From Pinus tabuliformis (taxonomy: Eukaryota; Streptophyta; Pinopsida; Pinales; Pinaceae): a DNA stretch of 64,000 nucleotides. Below the pieces are notes generated by a model that saw nothing but the letters and a program-made list of their open reading frames with translations, was not told the origin of the DNA and did not search any database. The stretch covers positions 636,304,352 to 636,368,351 of the forward strand of contig CM062816.1 of the NCBI GenBank assembly GCA_031772625.1. The letters are read 5' to 3'. Positions 1 through 10,522 of this stretch are shown here, one piece after another (within the stretch, counting starts at the first letter, position 1; each line of letters opens with the position of its first letter). A program made the translations under genes and the position numbers.

Positions 1-410
1 CAAGGGATAGCTTAATTTATATCGACCCCCAAATTGTCGGAAAGTGTAAATTAGAAACATCAAAATTTAGAACAATGTGGTTGGTTTAGTTAGAAACTGT
101 GACCAAAAGGAAGGTAACCAGTCAGAGAGAACAATGTTTGTTGAATTTAAATGGGTATTCCATCATGGCAGATTTAAGTATCCTTCCTTTAGGATCTTAT
201 GACCTATTAATAGGCATGGATTATATGGAAAATTGTGCAGCTATTATAAACTGTCTAGAAAAGACAATTGCATGTGTTAATCATAATGGACACACTACAA
301 TAATTAGGGGAAAGCCAAAAACTTGTGTGAATTCGGAAAATTTCAGCTTTGCGGCTGAAAAAAAGTGTGAGAAAAGGATGTCAATTTTACCTAGTGTAGG
401 TGGAAACTAG
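1..410 (+). pseudogene. gypsy aspartic protease region (decayed)
   Basis: The frame reads through a stretch resembling the retropepsin of plant chromoviruses. IDPQIVGKCKLE is followed by LPLGSYDLLIGMDYMENC (about 192-240), matching the conserved protease C-terminal segment of the type LPL-x-DVILGMDWL. The DSG catalytic triplet is expected just before the window edge; the paralogous copy at about 13870 shows only a corrupted form (GSRAS). A TAG stop interrupts the frame near base 88. It is a remnant with no expected activity. Confidence 0.7.
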
Positions 411-411
411 T

Positions 412-1150
412 GCTTAGATAATCTAAACAAGAAATCTAGATACCTACTGGTCATTAAAGAGTTTCTAGGTGTATTTCCAAAAGATATTCTAGGATTACCC
501 CCACATCAGGGCATATAATTTATCACTAATTTGGTACCGGTTGTTGTCCCTATCTCTAGAGTTCCCTATAGAATGAGTACACTAGAATTCTTGGAATTGA
601 TGATGCAATTAAAGGAACTATTGCATAAGGGTTATATTAGACCCAATATTTTACCATGGGGGGCACCTATACTCATTTTTAAAAACAAGGATGGCACATT
701 AAAACTGTGCAAAGATTACCGTGAACTAAATAAATTAACCATTAAAAACAGATATATCCTACCTCCAATTGATGATTTGTTTGATCAAGTGAGGGTTTAA
801 ACTATTTTTTCAAAGATTGATTTGCAAACAAGTTATCATTAGTTAAGCATAAAAGACAAACATATCCATAAAACAACATTCAGAACTTGTTATGGTCATT
901 ATGAATTCTTGGTGTTGTGTTTTTCTCTCACCAATGTACCTGCGACTTTCATGTTTCTAATGAACAATGTTCTTCACAAGTATCTTGACTCTTTTGTTAT
1001 AGTTTTTATTAATGAAATTTTAGTATACTATAGAAATGAATAAGAAGATCAATAATATCTCGTGTTGGTGTTACAAACATTAAGGGAGCATTAAATTTAT
1101 GTGAAAAGTAGCAAGTGTGAGTTTTACAAACCCATAATTTAGTATTTGGG
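412..1150 (+). pseudogene. gypsy reverse transcriptase (decayed)
   Basis: RT motifs are visible across several frames: a [20 protein letters not shown] stretch and [20 protein letters not shown] in 620-770, FSKIDLQTSYH near 810-840, and a catalytic-site stretch [12 protein letters not shown] near 990-1030. The usual FIDD box reads FINE, so two catalytic aspartates are not preserved. Stops occur at the end of DQVRV, after SYH and at other places. The region corresponds to 14290-15010 in the right copy. Confidence 0.75.
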
Positions 1151-1172
1151 ACATATTATCTCCAAATAAGGA

Positions 1173-1760
1173 TTGTTGGTGGACAATGAAAAAGTTAAAG
1201 CCATTACGAATTGGCCAACACCAACAGATGTATTAGTACTTTGTTCCTTTATTGGGATTTCTAGGCATTACCAAAGGTTTTTGGAAGGGTTTTCAAAACA
1301 AGCTTACCCCATTACCTCTCTACAGAAGAAGGGAGAAAAGTTTGAATGGACATATAAATTCCATGAGATCTTCAACAAATTGAAGTAAATGCTGAAATAA
1401 TTCCTATTTTAAAGATCATAGATCCAAATAGGTATTTTATGGTATGCATATATGCTTGTTTATAAGGATTAGGGGGTGTGCTTATGAGTCATGAAAACTA
1501 AAGAAACATGAACAAAATTATGGTGTATATGATCTATAACTAACTGCTATAATACATGATTTGAAAATGTAGATGCATTATTTACTAGGGAAGAAAGTTG
1601 TGCTCGTAACTGACCATATCGTATTAATTATTTCTTTAGTCAGCCTGATCTAAATGCTAGACAAGCAAGATGGTTAGCCTTCCTTAGTTAATTTGAATTT
1701 GAAATAAACAATATTAAAGGAAAGAAAAAAATTTGTTGATCGCTAAAGTAGGCATGCTCA
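1173..1760 (+). pseudogene. gypsy RT connection and RNase H region (decayed)
   Basis: The connection subdomain is recognisable: VDNEKVKAITNWPTPTD, then FIGISRHYQRFLEGFSKQA and ITSLQKKGEKFEW (1173-1388). RNase H traces follow to about 1760 but are broken by several stops. The order right after RT is standard for Ty3-gypsy pol. The right-copy counterpart is 15051-15640. Confidence 0.65.
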
Positions 1761-2233
1761 TTTATTAATAGAAAATGTAGGAAGTAGTGCCAAGACAAAT
1801 TTTGAAGAACATGTGACACTAGCAGTGCAAGAAGACCCTCAATATGAAGAAACGTAGCAGAAAATGCAACAAAAAGGAATTAATGGGTATGCATTAAACC
1901 TAAAACTTTTCATTAATAATCAGGACCGACTATATATTCCCAACACGACAGCATTGACAGAGATGATTCTGGATGAGCACCAGATTAGACCATATGTTGG
2001 ACACCCACAATACTAGAAAATAATAACAACCCTAAGGAAAAAAAATGGTTGGGTATGAAGGAGGTGGAAAATTATTTAGAAAAATGCGTCAAGTGTTAGC
2101 AGGTAGAAGTGGAACACGGACATCCAGCAGGATTACTGAATCCACTACCCATTCTAGAATGGAAGTGGGAGGTGATCTCCATGGATTTTATAATCATGTT
2201 GCCAAGAACCAAGAACCAAAATGATTCTATTAT

Positions 2234-3221
2234 GGGATAAAAGCATGTTAATGTGTATCACTTTTTCCCTTTTTGTGGCAGAGAAGTTTTATAAAAATAA
2301 ATGGAGTTGGAATGTGGTAAAAGAAGACAAAACATGTCAATTTAAATTGAATTTCATGTCATATTTTTTCTAAAATTTAATATATAATATTGATCTAATT
2401 TATTCATTTTCTTTAAAAGGTATCATTAATATTTTACATAAATTTTTAAGTAGTGACAAAACCGCGACACCCCATTTCTCTATTGATTTATATTTTTTAA
2501 TTCCAATTTCTTTAAGAGATGTGTTGTAAACATTCTAAAGATTGCTAAACAAATTTAAAAATAAAAAATTAGCATTTTTTTAATTATTATTAAAATACTA
2601 GTAAAAATGATCATATTTTCGTATATATAAAACCGCGACCCAAGAAACTACCCTTTCAAGTTTATAAAATCAATTTCTTTTAATAGAAATTTGAAAATAA
2701 CATATAACAAAATGTTAAAATTATTTTTTGAAAATTTTGAAAATATATTTTATATTTTTTATAATAAAATTTTTAATTATGATTATAATAACGTATTTTA
2801 TATTATTCAAAATATAATATAGAAAATTATTTGTTTAGAAATTCTACTTCTATTTTTATATATATTTTTAAAGAGTTTTAGCATTTCATTTAACTTTACA
2901 TAAAGTTATTTATATTTTGTGAGTGATTAACCATAGCTTTTACCAATATTTACTGTCAGTTGACTTATTTGCAAATTTAGTATTTACTTTTTATAACATT
3001 ATTTATATTTTCTAAACCCAATAAATAGGTTCACTATAGCTTTTACCAAAATTTATTGTGAGTTAGCTTTGTTACAAATTTAGCATTTATTTTTTATAAT
3101 TAACAAGTATGAAACTCAACTCATTTAATTGATATTTTTATATTATCTTTTATTATCTTTTTTCTTTTGAGTACTTTTTTTCTTTTTCCATCTAATGAGA
3201 CACATTAACATGCTTTTACCC
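2234..3221. mobile_element. 988-bp non-autonomous TIR element
   Basis: The ends form imperfect terminal inverted repeats of about 22 bp sharing AAAAGCATGTTAATGTG, beginning GGG and ending CCC, with a one-base indel between the two ends. TAT flanks both sides (2231-2233 and 3222-3224); a TA duplication is also possible. The paralogous gypsy copy at about 16108-16115 carries the uninterrupted site, so the limits are defined by comparison. The interior is very AT-rich, has no long ORF and contains a roughly 103-bp tandem duplication. GGG/CCC ends with a short TSD do not match CACTA, hAT or Mutator; a PIF/Harbinger or Mariner relative is possible but not shown. Confidence 0.85.
2925..3110. repeat. 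Tandem pair inside the TIR element
   Basis: Two degenerate copies about 103 bp apart share ATAGCTTTTACCAA, a TTTA-rich core and a CAAATTTAG box. They start near 2932 and 3034. No coding capacity is seen. Confidence 0.6.
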
Positions 3222-3570
3222 TATGGTACTAGTATACACAATGACTAAAGAAACACACTTTATACTAGTACAATTGACCTTTGGGACTACACAAATAACT
3301 AATATTTTGATGAAAGACATCTTGAGACTTGATGGCATACCAAAAATGATAGTTTCAGATAGAGATGCGAAATTTAATTCAAACTTCTAGAAGGCATTGT
3401 TCGGAGGCTTTGAGACTAAGTTGAACTTAACCATTTCATATCAAGCTTAGATGGATGGACAAACATAAAGGACCAATTAGATTTTGGAGGATCTACTCTG
3501 GATGTAAGTAATTAAGGGACCTACTAAGTGTGAAGAATTTTTAAGTATACCAGAGTTTTCCTACAACAAC

Positions 3571-3575
3571 AAATA
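3571..3575 (+). other. Copia target-site sequence AAATA, left copy
   Basis: AAATA immediately precedes LTR A. It equals the AAATA before LTR C (16458-16462) and the one after LTR E (29285-29289). The last two are the true target-site duplication of the copia insertion; this one is its copy made by the segmental duplication. Confidence 0.8.
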
Positions 3576-4627
3576 TGTTAAGTTATGGTATGTTCTATGC
3601 TTATAACAATTTACTTCTTTTTCTTATTATATTCCACTGATTAGCAATTACATGTACATAAAGTAAAGTGCAGATAGAACATTAAACGATCGACAGAAAA
3701 CAAGCCAAGACAAGAGACACAAGATGTGGCGGCTAGCAAGGGACAAACCCCATAATGTGTGGGGAAACCCTTTGATAAAATCTTCTTTTATCTTCAATAA
3801 TTCAGGAGAGAGAAATAGTACAATAAATCTGATTCATATCAGTAGTAGAAAACCCTAGATCAGCAGCATCAGTATTAGCGACTTCATTATCAAACTAGGG
3901 CAGACGATACCTCACAAACCAATCGTCGGATTGACTTCATTCCACCACCAAAAGTTTCGGCTTCCAGAGGAGGTTCAGGTGAACCTACAAGAAAGTACAG
4001 ATGAGGAGATCTTCTAGGCCACGCAAGTCAATCTTTACTTCTACAGTTGCAGCTTCACTTTCAGCAGTTTTCGGCTTCAAACTAGGGCAGTCGATATCTT
4101 GCAAACCGTTCGTCAGATTGACTTCATTCCACCACCAAAAGTTGCGCTTGCAGAGGAGGTTCAGATGAACCTACAGCGCAGTTCCAAAGAGGAGATCTTA
4201 TAGGCCACACAAGTCAATATTTACTTCTGCAATTGCAGCTTCAAATTCAATAGCTTCTGGCTTCACATGTGTGAGAGAGAGAGACACATTTCAGCGCAGT
4301 AGAGAAGAGACTCATATCTGCGCAGTAGAGAGAGAGAGATGTGATGAGATGAGTCAGTCTAAATGAGGAAAATTTCTCTTATATTTATACACAACGTTGG
4401 TGGGTGAATAGATGCGACTGTTGGGCTTCTGAGCCTACATGAGTTGTAGGTCGGCTTGATAATAGTTCCATAATCAAAATAAATTCATATCTCCATGAAT
4501 ACTTACCGAAATCGGATGATATTTATACCAATCCTACACCTCTTAATGAGAGGAATCTAATAAAAATATTATTAGCCATGAATAAGATGACCCACATGAA
4601 GTTTTGCCCTGGTTGCCAATTTTAACA
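3576..4627 (-). repeat. Copia LTR A (1052 bp)
   Basis: The LTR begins TGTTAAG and ends TTAACA, as do four others in the window. The element is on the minus strand, so this is a 3' LTR. A TATA-like run (GTATAAATATAAG on the minus strand) lies near 4375-4395. A GA-rich tract at about 4268-4340 lies downstream of it. A polypurine tract (GGTTGAGAGGGAG on the minus strand) abuts the right edge at 4628-4640. Confidence 0.9.
3885..4258. repeat. 187-bp tandem subrepeat inside the copia LTR
   Basis: Two diverged copies, starting with CAAACTAGGGCAG at 3891 and 4078, both carry TTGACTTCATTCCACCACC, AGAGGAGGTTCAG and a GCAGCTTCA end. The same duplication is present in all five LTRs, so it predates their multiplication. 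It lies downstream of the TATA-like box in the transcription direction, so it is probably leader (R/U5) sequence. Confidence 0.75.
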
Positions 4628-4881
4628 CTCCCTCTCAACCATGGAGAACTTCATTTGCAATCTGTTTATCAGTCGTTACTATTCATCCATCAAATGCACT
4701 GCCCTGTACAGCCTGAGCCTTGCCCTGCTCTGCTCTATTATGCCTGTTCTGCTTTGTCTTGTTCTGCCTGCACTGATCTATACTGATTTGTTCTGTTCTG
4801 CTCGGCTCTTGCATTGTTCTGTTCTGCTTTGCTTTTGTCCGAATTATGAAGAAGAAGAAATGATCGAGGATGTATCATACT

Positions 4882-5115
4882 GATTCAAAGTCAGTCTCAG
4901 AGTATGTACCACTGGTCCCAGACCAGTCTCAACCAACCCAAAGTCAGCGTCATAGTGAGTAAAACTCCAATGGTCCCAAACCAATATCATCCTGCACTGA
5001 CTCAAGGTCAGTCTCCGAGTATGTACCACTGATCCCAACCCAGTCTCAACCGACCCGAAGTCAGCGTCATAGTATGGTACAACTCCTACCACTGGTCCTA
5101 GACTAGTATCATTGA
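4882..5115. repeat. 117-bp tandem pair in copia 3' region
   Basis: Two copies starting GATTCAAAGTCAGTC (4882) and GACTCAAGGTCAGTC (4999) share GAGTATGTACCACTG and AAGTCAGCGTCATAGT. Equivalent pairs lie at 10777, 17769 and 23665. They sit between RNase H and the 3' LTR, where no protein is expected. Confidence 0.75.
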
Positions 5116-5289
5116 TCCCAGATCAATGGAGGTCATCCTAGCGTAGGGAGTACGGTAGTTACAATGATGCGTCCATCGGTACTACTATGGTCCCTAACTT
5201 CATTTCCCTGCTCATTGATCAGATGAGAGGTACTTCCCATGAGTCCCAGACTGCATGGGTAGGATGCCTCGACAGGAGAACTAATCAAT

Positions 5290-5575
5290 CCTGTCCTCAC
5301 AGGAGAACACATCAATCCTGCTACAATTTCCATGGAGAACACATCAATCTAGGCCTCACAGGAGAACACATCAATCCTGCTACAATTGCCATGGAGAACA
5401 CATCAATCCAGGCCTCACAGGAGAACACATCAATCCTGCTACAATTGCCATGGAGAGCACATCAATCCAGGCCTCACAGGAGAACACATCAATCCTGCTA
5501 CAATCGCCGTGGAGAACACATCAATCTAGGCTGCCATGGAGAACACATCAATCCAGGCCTTACAGGATAACTAAT
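5290..5575. repeat. 59-bp tandem repeats in copia 3' region
   Basis: About 4.5 units contain GGAGAACACATCAATC twice per unit plus CAATTGCCATGG. Because 59 is not a multiple of three, the open frames across the array shift from unit to unit, which argues against a protein. The array is present in all four copia internal regions (11190-11470, 18186-18460, 24080-24360). Confidence 0.8.
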
Positions 5576-5889
5576 CATCCTGCTACACAGGAGAGCGAAT
5601 CACCCTGTTCCACAAGAGAGCGAATCATCTTGTCCCACAAGAGAGCGAACCATCTTGTTCCAGTGTGCACCACCAGGGGAGGGTGAGTCACCCTGTGGTC
5701 ATATGTTGCTCCAGTAGGAACCGCAAGCCCTTAGAGCTCCCAGAGCTCAATGTATGCAACATGCAGGACCCTTGTACAAAGGTTTCTTGCCGACTCCAAG
5801 TCGTTTTGGAAAATCACATATTAGATCTTTCCTCGGGGCTTTTACAAGGTGTATCTACTTGTACATCATCTTAATGTGATGGAGCTTCC

Positions 5890-7200
5890 TTGCTCATCAA
5901 CTTACCATATCCCAGATGATGTCTATCTTCTCGAGCAATTGACGAATACGAGATTCCCCAATAATCGAATCCCACCTCTGGTTCTTAGAGAGAATCACAG
6001 TGGTATCCAATGTAAATCCAAACAGCTCACTGAAGAGCTTTTGCAACTAGACTGCCTCACACGAAGTTATGCTAGCAACAATATATCCTTCTTCGACGAT
6101 GCTCAAAGCTACCGACTTCTGCTTCCTGCTCATCCAGGATATCGAAGAAGATCCCAAGGTGAAAAAGTACCTGGAAGTGCTCTTACGGTCCACCACACTG
6201 CCTGCGCAATCAACATCAATATATCCAAGTAGTCTCACATCTCCGGCAGCGTATCTTAATCCATGAGAGATTGTGTCCGGAAGCCATCTCAGAAGATTCT
6301 TGGCATCAATCCAGTGAGGCTCAACCAAATATGAGCTCACAATGCTAAATGCAAAACATATGTTCGAACGTAGGTTCACCAAGAACATCAAGGCGAATGA
6401 GTTTTTGAAACTCAGAGGGATTTCCCTAGTCTGGTCTGACATCACTACCGTATAACTTCTAAATTTTAAGATCCTCGAGGTAGTCACAGGCTTGCAGTTC
6501 ATCATACCGAATCTTTTCAATATACTTACCACATATTTTCCTTGAGATAGGAAAATTTCCCTTGGCTTCTGCAACACTTCAAGTCCTTGGTCCTTCATTT
6601 CAAATTCAAAATCCATCTCCCTCTAACATTTGTGAATGAGAGGGTTTGCACCTGTTAGAAAGAGGTCGGCCACATACAACCCCAGTATGGGAGGCTTGTC
6701 ATCTTCAACCTTAATGTAAAGGTTAGGATCAGCTTCACTCCTAGTGAATCCCAACTTCATCAAGTAGCTATCAATCCTCTCATACCATGCTCGGGGTGCT
6801 TGCTTCAGCCCATAGAGAGCCTTCTTCAACCTGCATACATGAGATTTTCAATCATAAATCTCAAATCCTTCAGGTTTCTCCACATAGACCTCTTCTTTGA
6901 TAGAACCATGCAAGAACATGGTCTTAACATCAATCTGATGTAGGTTCCATCCTTGTGAAGCCACAAGGGCTATGATCAAGCAGATGGTCGTATATCTGGC
7001 AACAGGTGCAAATATCATAGTCTATACCTCCCTTGTGGGATAAACCATGAGCAACAAAATGAACCTTATACTTTTCCATACTTCCATTTGCTGCATGACT
7101 TATCTTATAAAGCCATTTTGAAGTAACAATTGTCTTGTCCAGGGTCTGGGAACTACTTCCCAAACATCATTCTCCATAATAGACTCATATTCTATGGTCA
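5890..7200 (-). pseudogene. Copia reverse transcriptase and RNase H, left copy 1
   Basis: In the minus direction RT shows YGLKQAPRAWYERIDSYLMK, with GLYVADLFLTG near 6650-6690, where the copia YVDD box reads YVAD and so loses a catalytic aspartate. RNase H follows with LGYIDVDCAGSVVDRKSTS and SWMSRKQKSVALSI (about 6060-6230). The polyprotein is split over several frames by stops and small indels. The same YVAD is in all copies where it can be read. Confidence 0.85.
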
Positions 7201-7327
7201 TAACATCCTTCCATAGTTAATGCTTGATGACATCTGAGAATGATGAAGGTTCATTTTGTATGATCGTGCTCATGATGGTCAGGTATCCCTGATACCTGTT
7301 AAGTTTCTTACTTTGATGGAAGGTTCC

Positions 7328-8390
7328 TCAGGGTGCAGCATATCCTTCAGCATCACTAAGTATCCCCCTAAGCCATGAAGGCCTCTTCCTAGAAGAGGAA
7401 GGCTCATGTGGATGAGGACCAATCAGATCCATGGGTTCTTCTACATCAGGCATTGATTCATCATCCTTTTCTTTCGGTTCCCTGGTGTCGGCTTCTTGAG
7501 AGCTACTCAAAGTCAGCAGATTGTCCACGTTGCTGAGAGCCATATCTTCATCAAAGGTGACATCATGACTAATTATGACTTCCCTTTGACCAGCTACATA
7601 GATTCTATAGCCTTTAGTATTTTCACCATAGCCCACGAAAATTCCCTTCTTTCCAGATGCTCCCAATTTATTTCTTTTCTCTTTCGGCACATAAAAGTAT
7701 ACAGGGCTTCCAAAAATTTTAAAATGAGAAACATCAAGTTTCTTACCGGTGAATTGTTCTTTAGGAGTCTAGGAACCCAATGCTTGATGAGGGCATCAAT
7801 TTTGTACATATACGAGGGTGATTGTAGTTTCAGCCCATAGAAACTTTTGATGTCTTTGATCATGTAGCATGGCCCGGACAACTTCCATCATCGTGTGGTT
7901 CTTCCTTCCTGCCACACCATTCTGCTCAAGACTATGTGGTGTATTAGCCTCCCTCTTAATGCCAACCTCAGATATGCCTGGGTGAACCAATTGTAATGCA
8001 TCGAAGGTCTTGCTTTGGCTTGAGGGGAAAGGTCCCCTTTTGAGCTTTCCTTCGACACATCCCGAACATACACCTTCTTTCTCTACTTGGAATTGGGGCA
8101 TCCCTGTTACCGTCTGTCTTACATCGGGTAGAGCTTTTTAATGAAGGTGGGCAAACCTCGGATGCCAAAGTTCGGAGTAAAGAGTTGTGTCACAACACAT
8201 GACACCTAGCAGAATTCCATCGACCTGATATAATGAATCAACACTAAACCCAAGAGTAAAGGCATATTTAACATTATTTTTCCATATACATACCTTGCCA
8301 TTGCTGAAGGTTACCTTGTAGCCTCTGTCTTCCATTGCCAAGATGGACACTAGGTTCCTTTTGAGGTCAGGTGCATTTAATACATCCTAA
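7328..8390 (-). pseudogene. Copia integrase with internal deletion, left copy 1
   Basis: In the minus direction the pre-integrase segment shows LKRNLVSILAMEDRGYKVTF (about 8300-8370), then the zinc-binding start ELWHPRFAHLH and CSGC. The frame runs from FDALQLVH straight to GIKREANTPHSLEQNGVAG (about 7900-8010). About 80-100 residues of the catalytic core, which normally hold the first two aspartates, are missing at this join. The following catalytic Glu position reads Gly. The C-terminal part KLGASGKKGIFVGYGENTKG (about 7600-7690) is well preserved. Confidence 0.8.
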
Positions 8391-8607
8391 AATTTCTAGC
8401 CTTCTTGAATGCTTGTCCTCTTCCTTGGTTCCCAGCTCTCCTCTTACCTTTGTTGTTGAATTTGTCATTCCTTTCATTGCTATCAGAGGGATTTCGAGAT
8501 GCACCACTGCATAATGTTCCATGCTTCTCTAATCATGATTATCATCATCCTGCCCATGTCCATGATTTTATCCATCATAATGCTGCTCAAACTAGTGTGC
8601 ATCATCA

Positions 8608-9382
8608 TCATGCTATCGTATATGTCCATGATCTCATGTTTCCCTTTATCTCCATGATCTCATACATAGTGACTTGCTTTATCGCAAATGTAACATCCTC
8701 ATTTTCTTCTAGCCTTAGGTCCAGCCTTTCCTTTTGATTTAGTCCCGGAATTATTTCTTTTCTTTGCATGAGAAGAAAAGGCAGCAGGAGGACCTTTAGG
8801 CATGGGCATTCCTTCTTTATTCTTGAATGCATCTAGCCATTAATTCCTCGAAACCAGGAATTACATTATAGTTCAAAAGAGTAGTCCTAAACACATACCA
8901 TTCAGATGGTAATCCTCCGAGTGTTGTGAGTGCCATTTCTCGGTCAGTAATGGTTTCCACAATAGATAGGAGATTCTTCTTGGTCTCGGTGATTCTTAAG
9001 AAGTATGCTTGCATACTTTCATCTTTACCCTTCTTGATTTCCCTCAACTTATTTCTAAGAAACAAAACTTGATTTGCATCATTAACTTTAAATAAACTAT
9101 CCAGTCTGTCGTAGATTTCCTTGGAGGTGTCTAGATCAGAGATGTAGGCCACCAGCGCTTGTCGATAGAGTCCCGGATGATCTTCTTTGTTTTGACTTCT
9201 CCATTTTTCCATTTGTTCCAGGCAGCAACAGATGCATTTGATGAAGGCTCAACAATATTGCCTCTTACATGGTCCAGCACTCCTTGATTTTCAAGGGTTA
9301 GATCAATAGACATCTTCCATCCGTGATACTCAGCTTTCTCACGGAGCTTGACTTCGGCAAGAAAGAGTGTTGAGGACCCCAT
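8608..9382 (-). pseudogene. Copia gag with one-base deletion, left copy 1
   Basis: The start MGSSTLF at 9382 is an ATG. The copia-type gag core (UBN2-like) runs through YHGWKMSIDLTLENQG and SDLDTSKEIYDRL. Near 9150 the sequence CCACCAGCGC lacks one A present in the right copies, shifting the frame after SIDKR. A CCHC-like knuckle (CYICDKASHYV) lies near 8670-8700, but its last part is interrupted by TGA. No DSG protease motif is seen between this knuckle and the integrase region. Confidence 0.8.
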
Positions 9383-9458
9383 AGTTTTTTAGGATAGCCT
9401 TGCCAATCTTCTCTTCAATGATTGCTCTTGCTCTTGCTTGGGTTTTGTCTTCACCTCA

Positions 9459-9470
9459 GCTCTGAAACCA
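9459..9470 (-). other. Copia primer binding site (initiator-tRNA-Met type)
   Basis: The minus strand reads TGGTTTCAGAGC right after the end of the 5' LTR. It differs at one base from TGGTATCAGAGC, the plant initiator methionine tRNA primer site. This fixes the element's orientation and the LTR boundary. Confidence 0.88.
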
Positions 9471-10522
9471 TGTTAAGTTATGGTATGTTCTATGCTTATA
9501 ATAGTTTACTTCTTTTTCTTATTATATTCCACCGATTAGCAATTACATGTACATAAAGTAAAGTGATGATAGAACATTAAATGATCGACAGAAAACAAGC
9601 CAAGAAAAGACACACAAGATGTGGCGGCTAGCTAGGGACAAACCCCACAATGTGTGGGGAAACCCTTCGATCAAATATTCTTTTATCTTCAATAATTCAA
9701 CATAGAGAAATAGTACAATAAATCTGATTCATATCAGTAGTAGAAAACCCTAGATCAGCAGCATCAATATTAGCGGCTTCATTATCAAACTAGGGCAGAC
9801 GATATCTCACAAACCGACCGTCGGATTGACTTCATTCCACCACCAAAAGTTTCGGCTTCCAGAGGAGGTTCAGATCAACCTAAAACATAGTTCAGATGAG
9901 GAGATCTTCTAGGCCACGCAAGTCAATCTTTACTTCTGCAGTTGCAGCTTCACTTTCAGCAGTTTTTCGCTTCAAACTAGGGCAGTCGATATCTTGCAAA
10001 CCGTTCGTCAGATTGACTTCGTTCCACCACCAAAAGTTGGGCTTGCAGAGGAGGTTTAGATGAACCTACAGCGCAGTTCCAAAGAGGAGATCTTATAGGC
10101 CACACAAGTCAATCTTTACTTCTGCAATTGCAGCTTCAAATTCAATAGCTTCTCGCTTCACATGTGAGAGAGAGAGAGAGACATTTCAGCGTAGTAGAGA
10201 AGAGACTCATATCTGCGCAGTAGAGAGAGAGAGATTTGATGAGATGAGTGAGTCTAAATGAGGAAAAGTCCTCTTATATTTATACACAACGTTGGTGGGT
10301 GAATAGATGTGATTTTTGGGCTTCTGAGCCTACATGAGTTGTAGGTCGGCTTGATAATAGTTCCATAATCAAAATAAATTCATATCTCCATGAATACTTA
10401 CCGAAATCGGATGATCTTTATATCAATCCTACACCTCTCGATGAGAGGAATCTAATAAAAATATTATTAGCCATGAATAAGATGACCCACATGAAGTTTT
10501 TCCCTAGTTGCCAATTTTAACA
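9471..10522 (-). repeat. Copia LTR B (1052 bp)
   Basis: The LTR has the same ends as LTR A (TGTTAAG...TTAACA) and the same length. It is shared between internal region 1 on its left, for which it acts as 5' LTR, and internal region 2 on its right, for which it acts as 3' LTR. No target duplication surrounds it, as expected for a recombination-derived tandem. Confidence 0.9.

Larger units (their letters stand above)
1..3575 (+). mobile_element. Ty3-gypsy chromovirus-like element, left duplicated copy (partial)
   Basis: The window opens inside the protease region of a decayed gypsy polyprotein on the plus strand. RT, RNase H and integrase follow in normal gypsy order, all with many stops. The segment is nearly identical to 13879-16462. 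The offset is 13878 up to base 2233 and 12887 after 3225; the change equals the TIR element at 2234-3221 plus its 3-bp target duplication. The copy ends at 3575, where copia LTR A begins inside the integrase reading frame. By the period of the duplication, its left limit should lie about 444 bp before the window. Confidence 0.85.
1810..3575 (+). pseudogene. gypsy integrase, split by a TIR element and by copia LTR A
   Basis: The frame around 1930-2230 shows DRLYIPNTTALTEMILDEHQ, typical of the zinc-binding N-terminus of gypsy integrase. It continues to EWKWEVISMDFIIMLPRTKN, the start of the catalytic core. The gene is interrupted at 2234 and resumes at 3225 with MTKETHF and DGIPKMIVSDRDAKFNSNF, which contains the second catalytic aspartate. 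It breaks off at FSYNNK at 3575, where copia was inserted. The downstream piece of the same integrase lies at 29285 onward. Confidence 0.75.
4628..9470 (-). mobile_element. Ty1-copia internal region, left copy 1
   Basis: In the minus direction the order is primer binding site, gag, zinc knuckle, integrase, RT, RNase H, a repeat-rich 3' untranslated part and the polypurine tract. Integrase before RT is the Ty1-copia order. It is flanked by LTR A and LTR B. It matches 17515-22356 (offset 12887) more specifically than it matches the second internal regions, as shown by shared variants near 6060-6105. Confidence 0.88.

Noticed and set aside
4604..4883. Hydrophobic plus-strand frames rich in Leu and Cys
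   Set aside because: They arise from a TTCTG-rich low-complexity tract next to the polypurine tract and are antisense to the element.
5290..5575. CRISPR-like appearance of regularly spaced repeats
   Set aside because: The units are contiguous with no unique spacers, are present in four retrotransposon copies and lie in a plant-type genome.
7496..7840. 114-codon plus-strand frame, also at 20381 and 26279
   Set aside because: It is the reverse-strand shadow of the preserved integrase C-terminal region.
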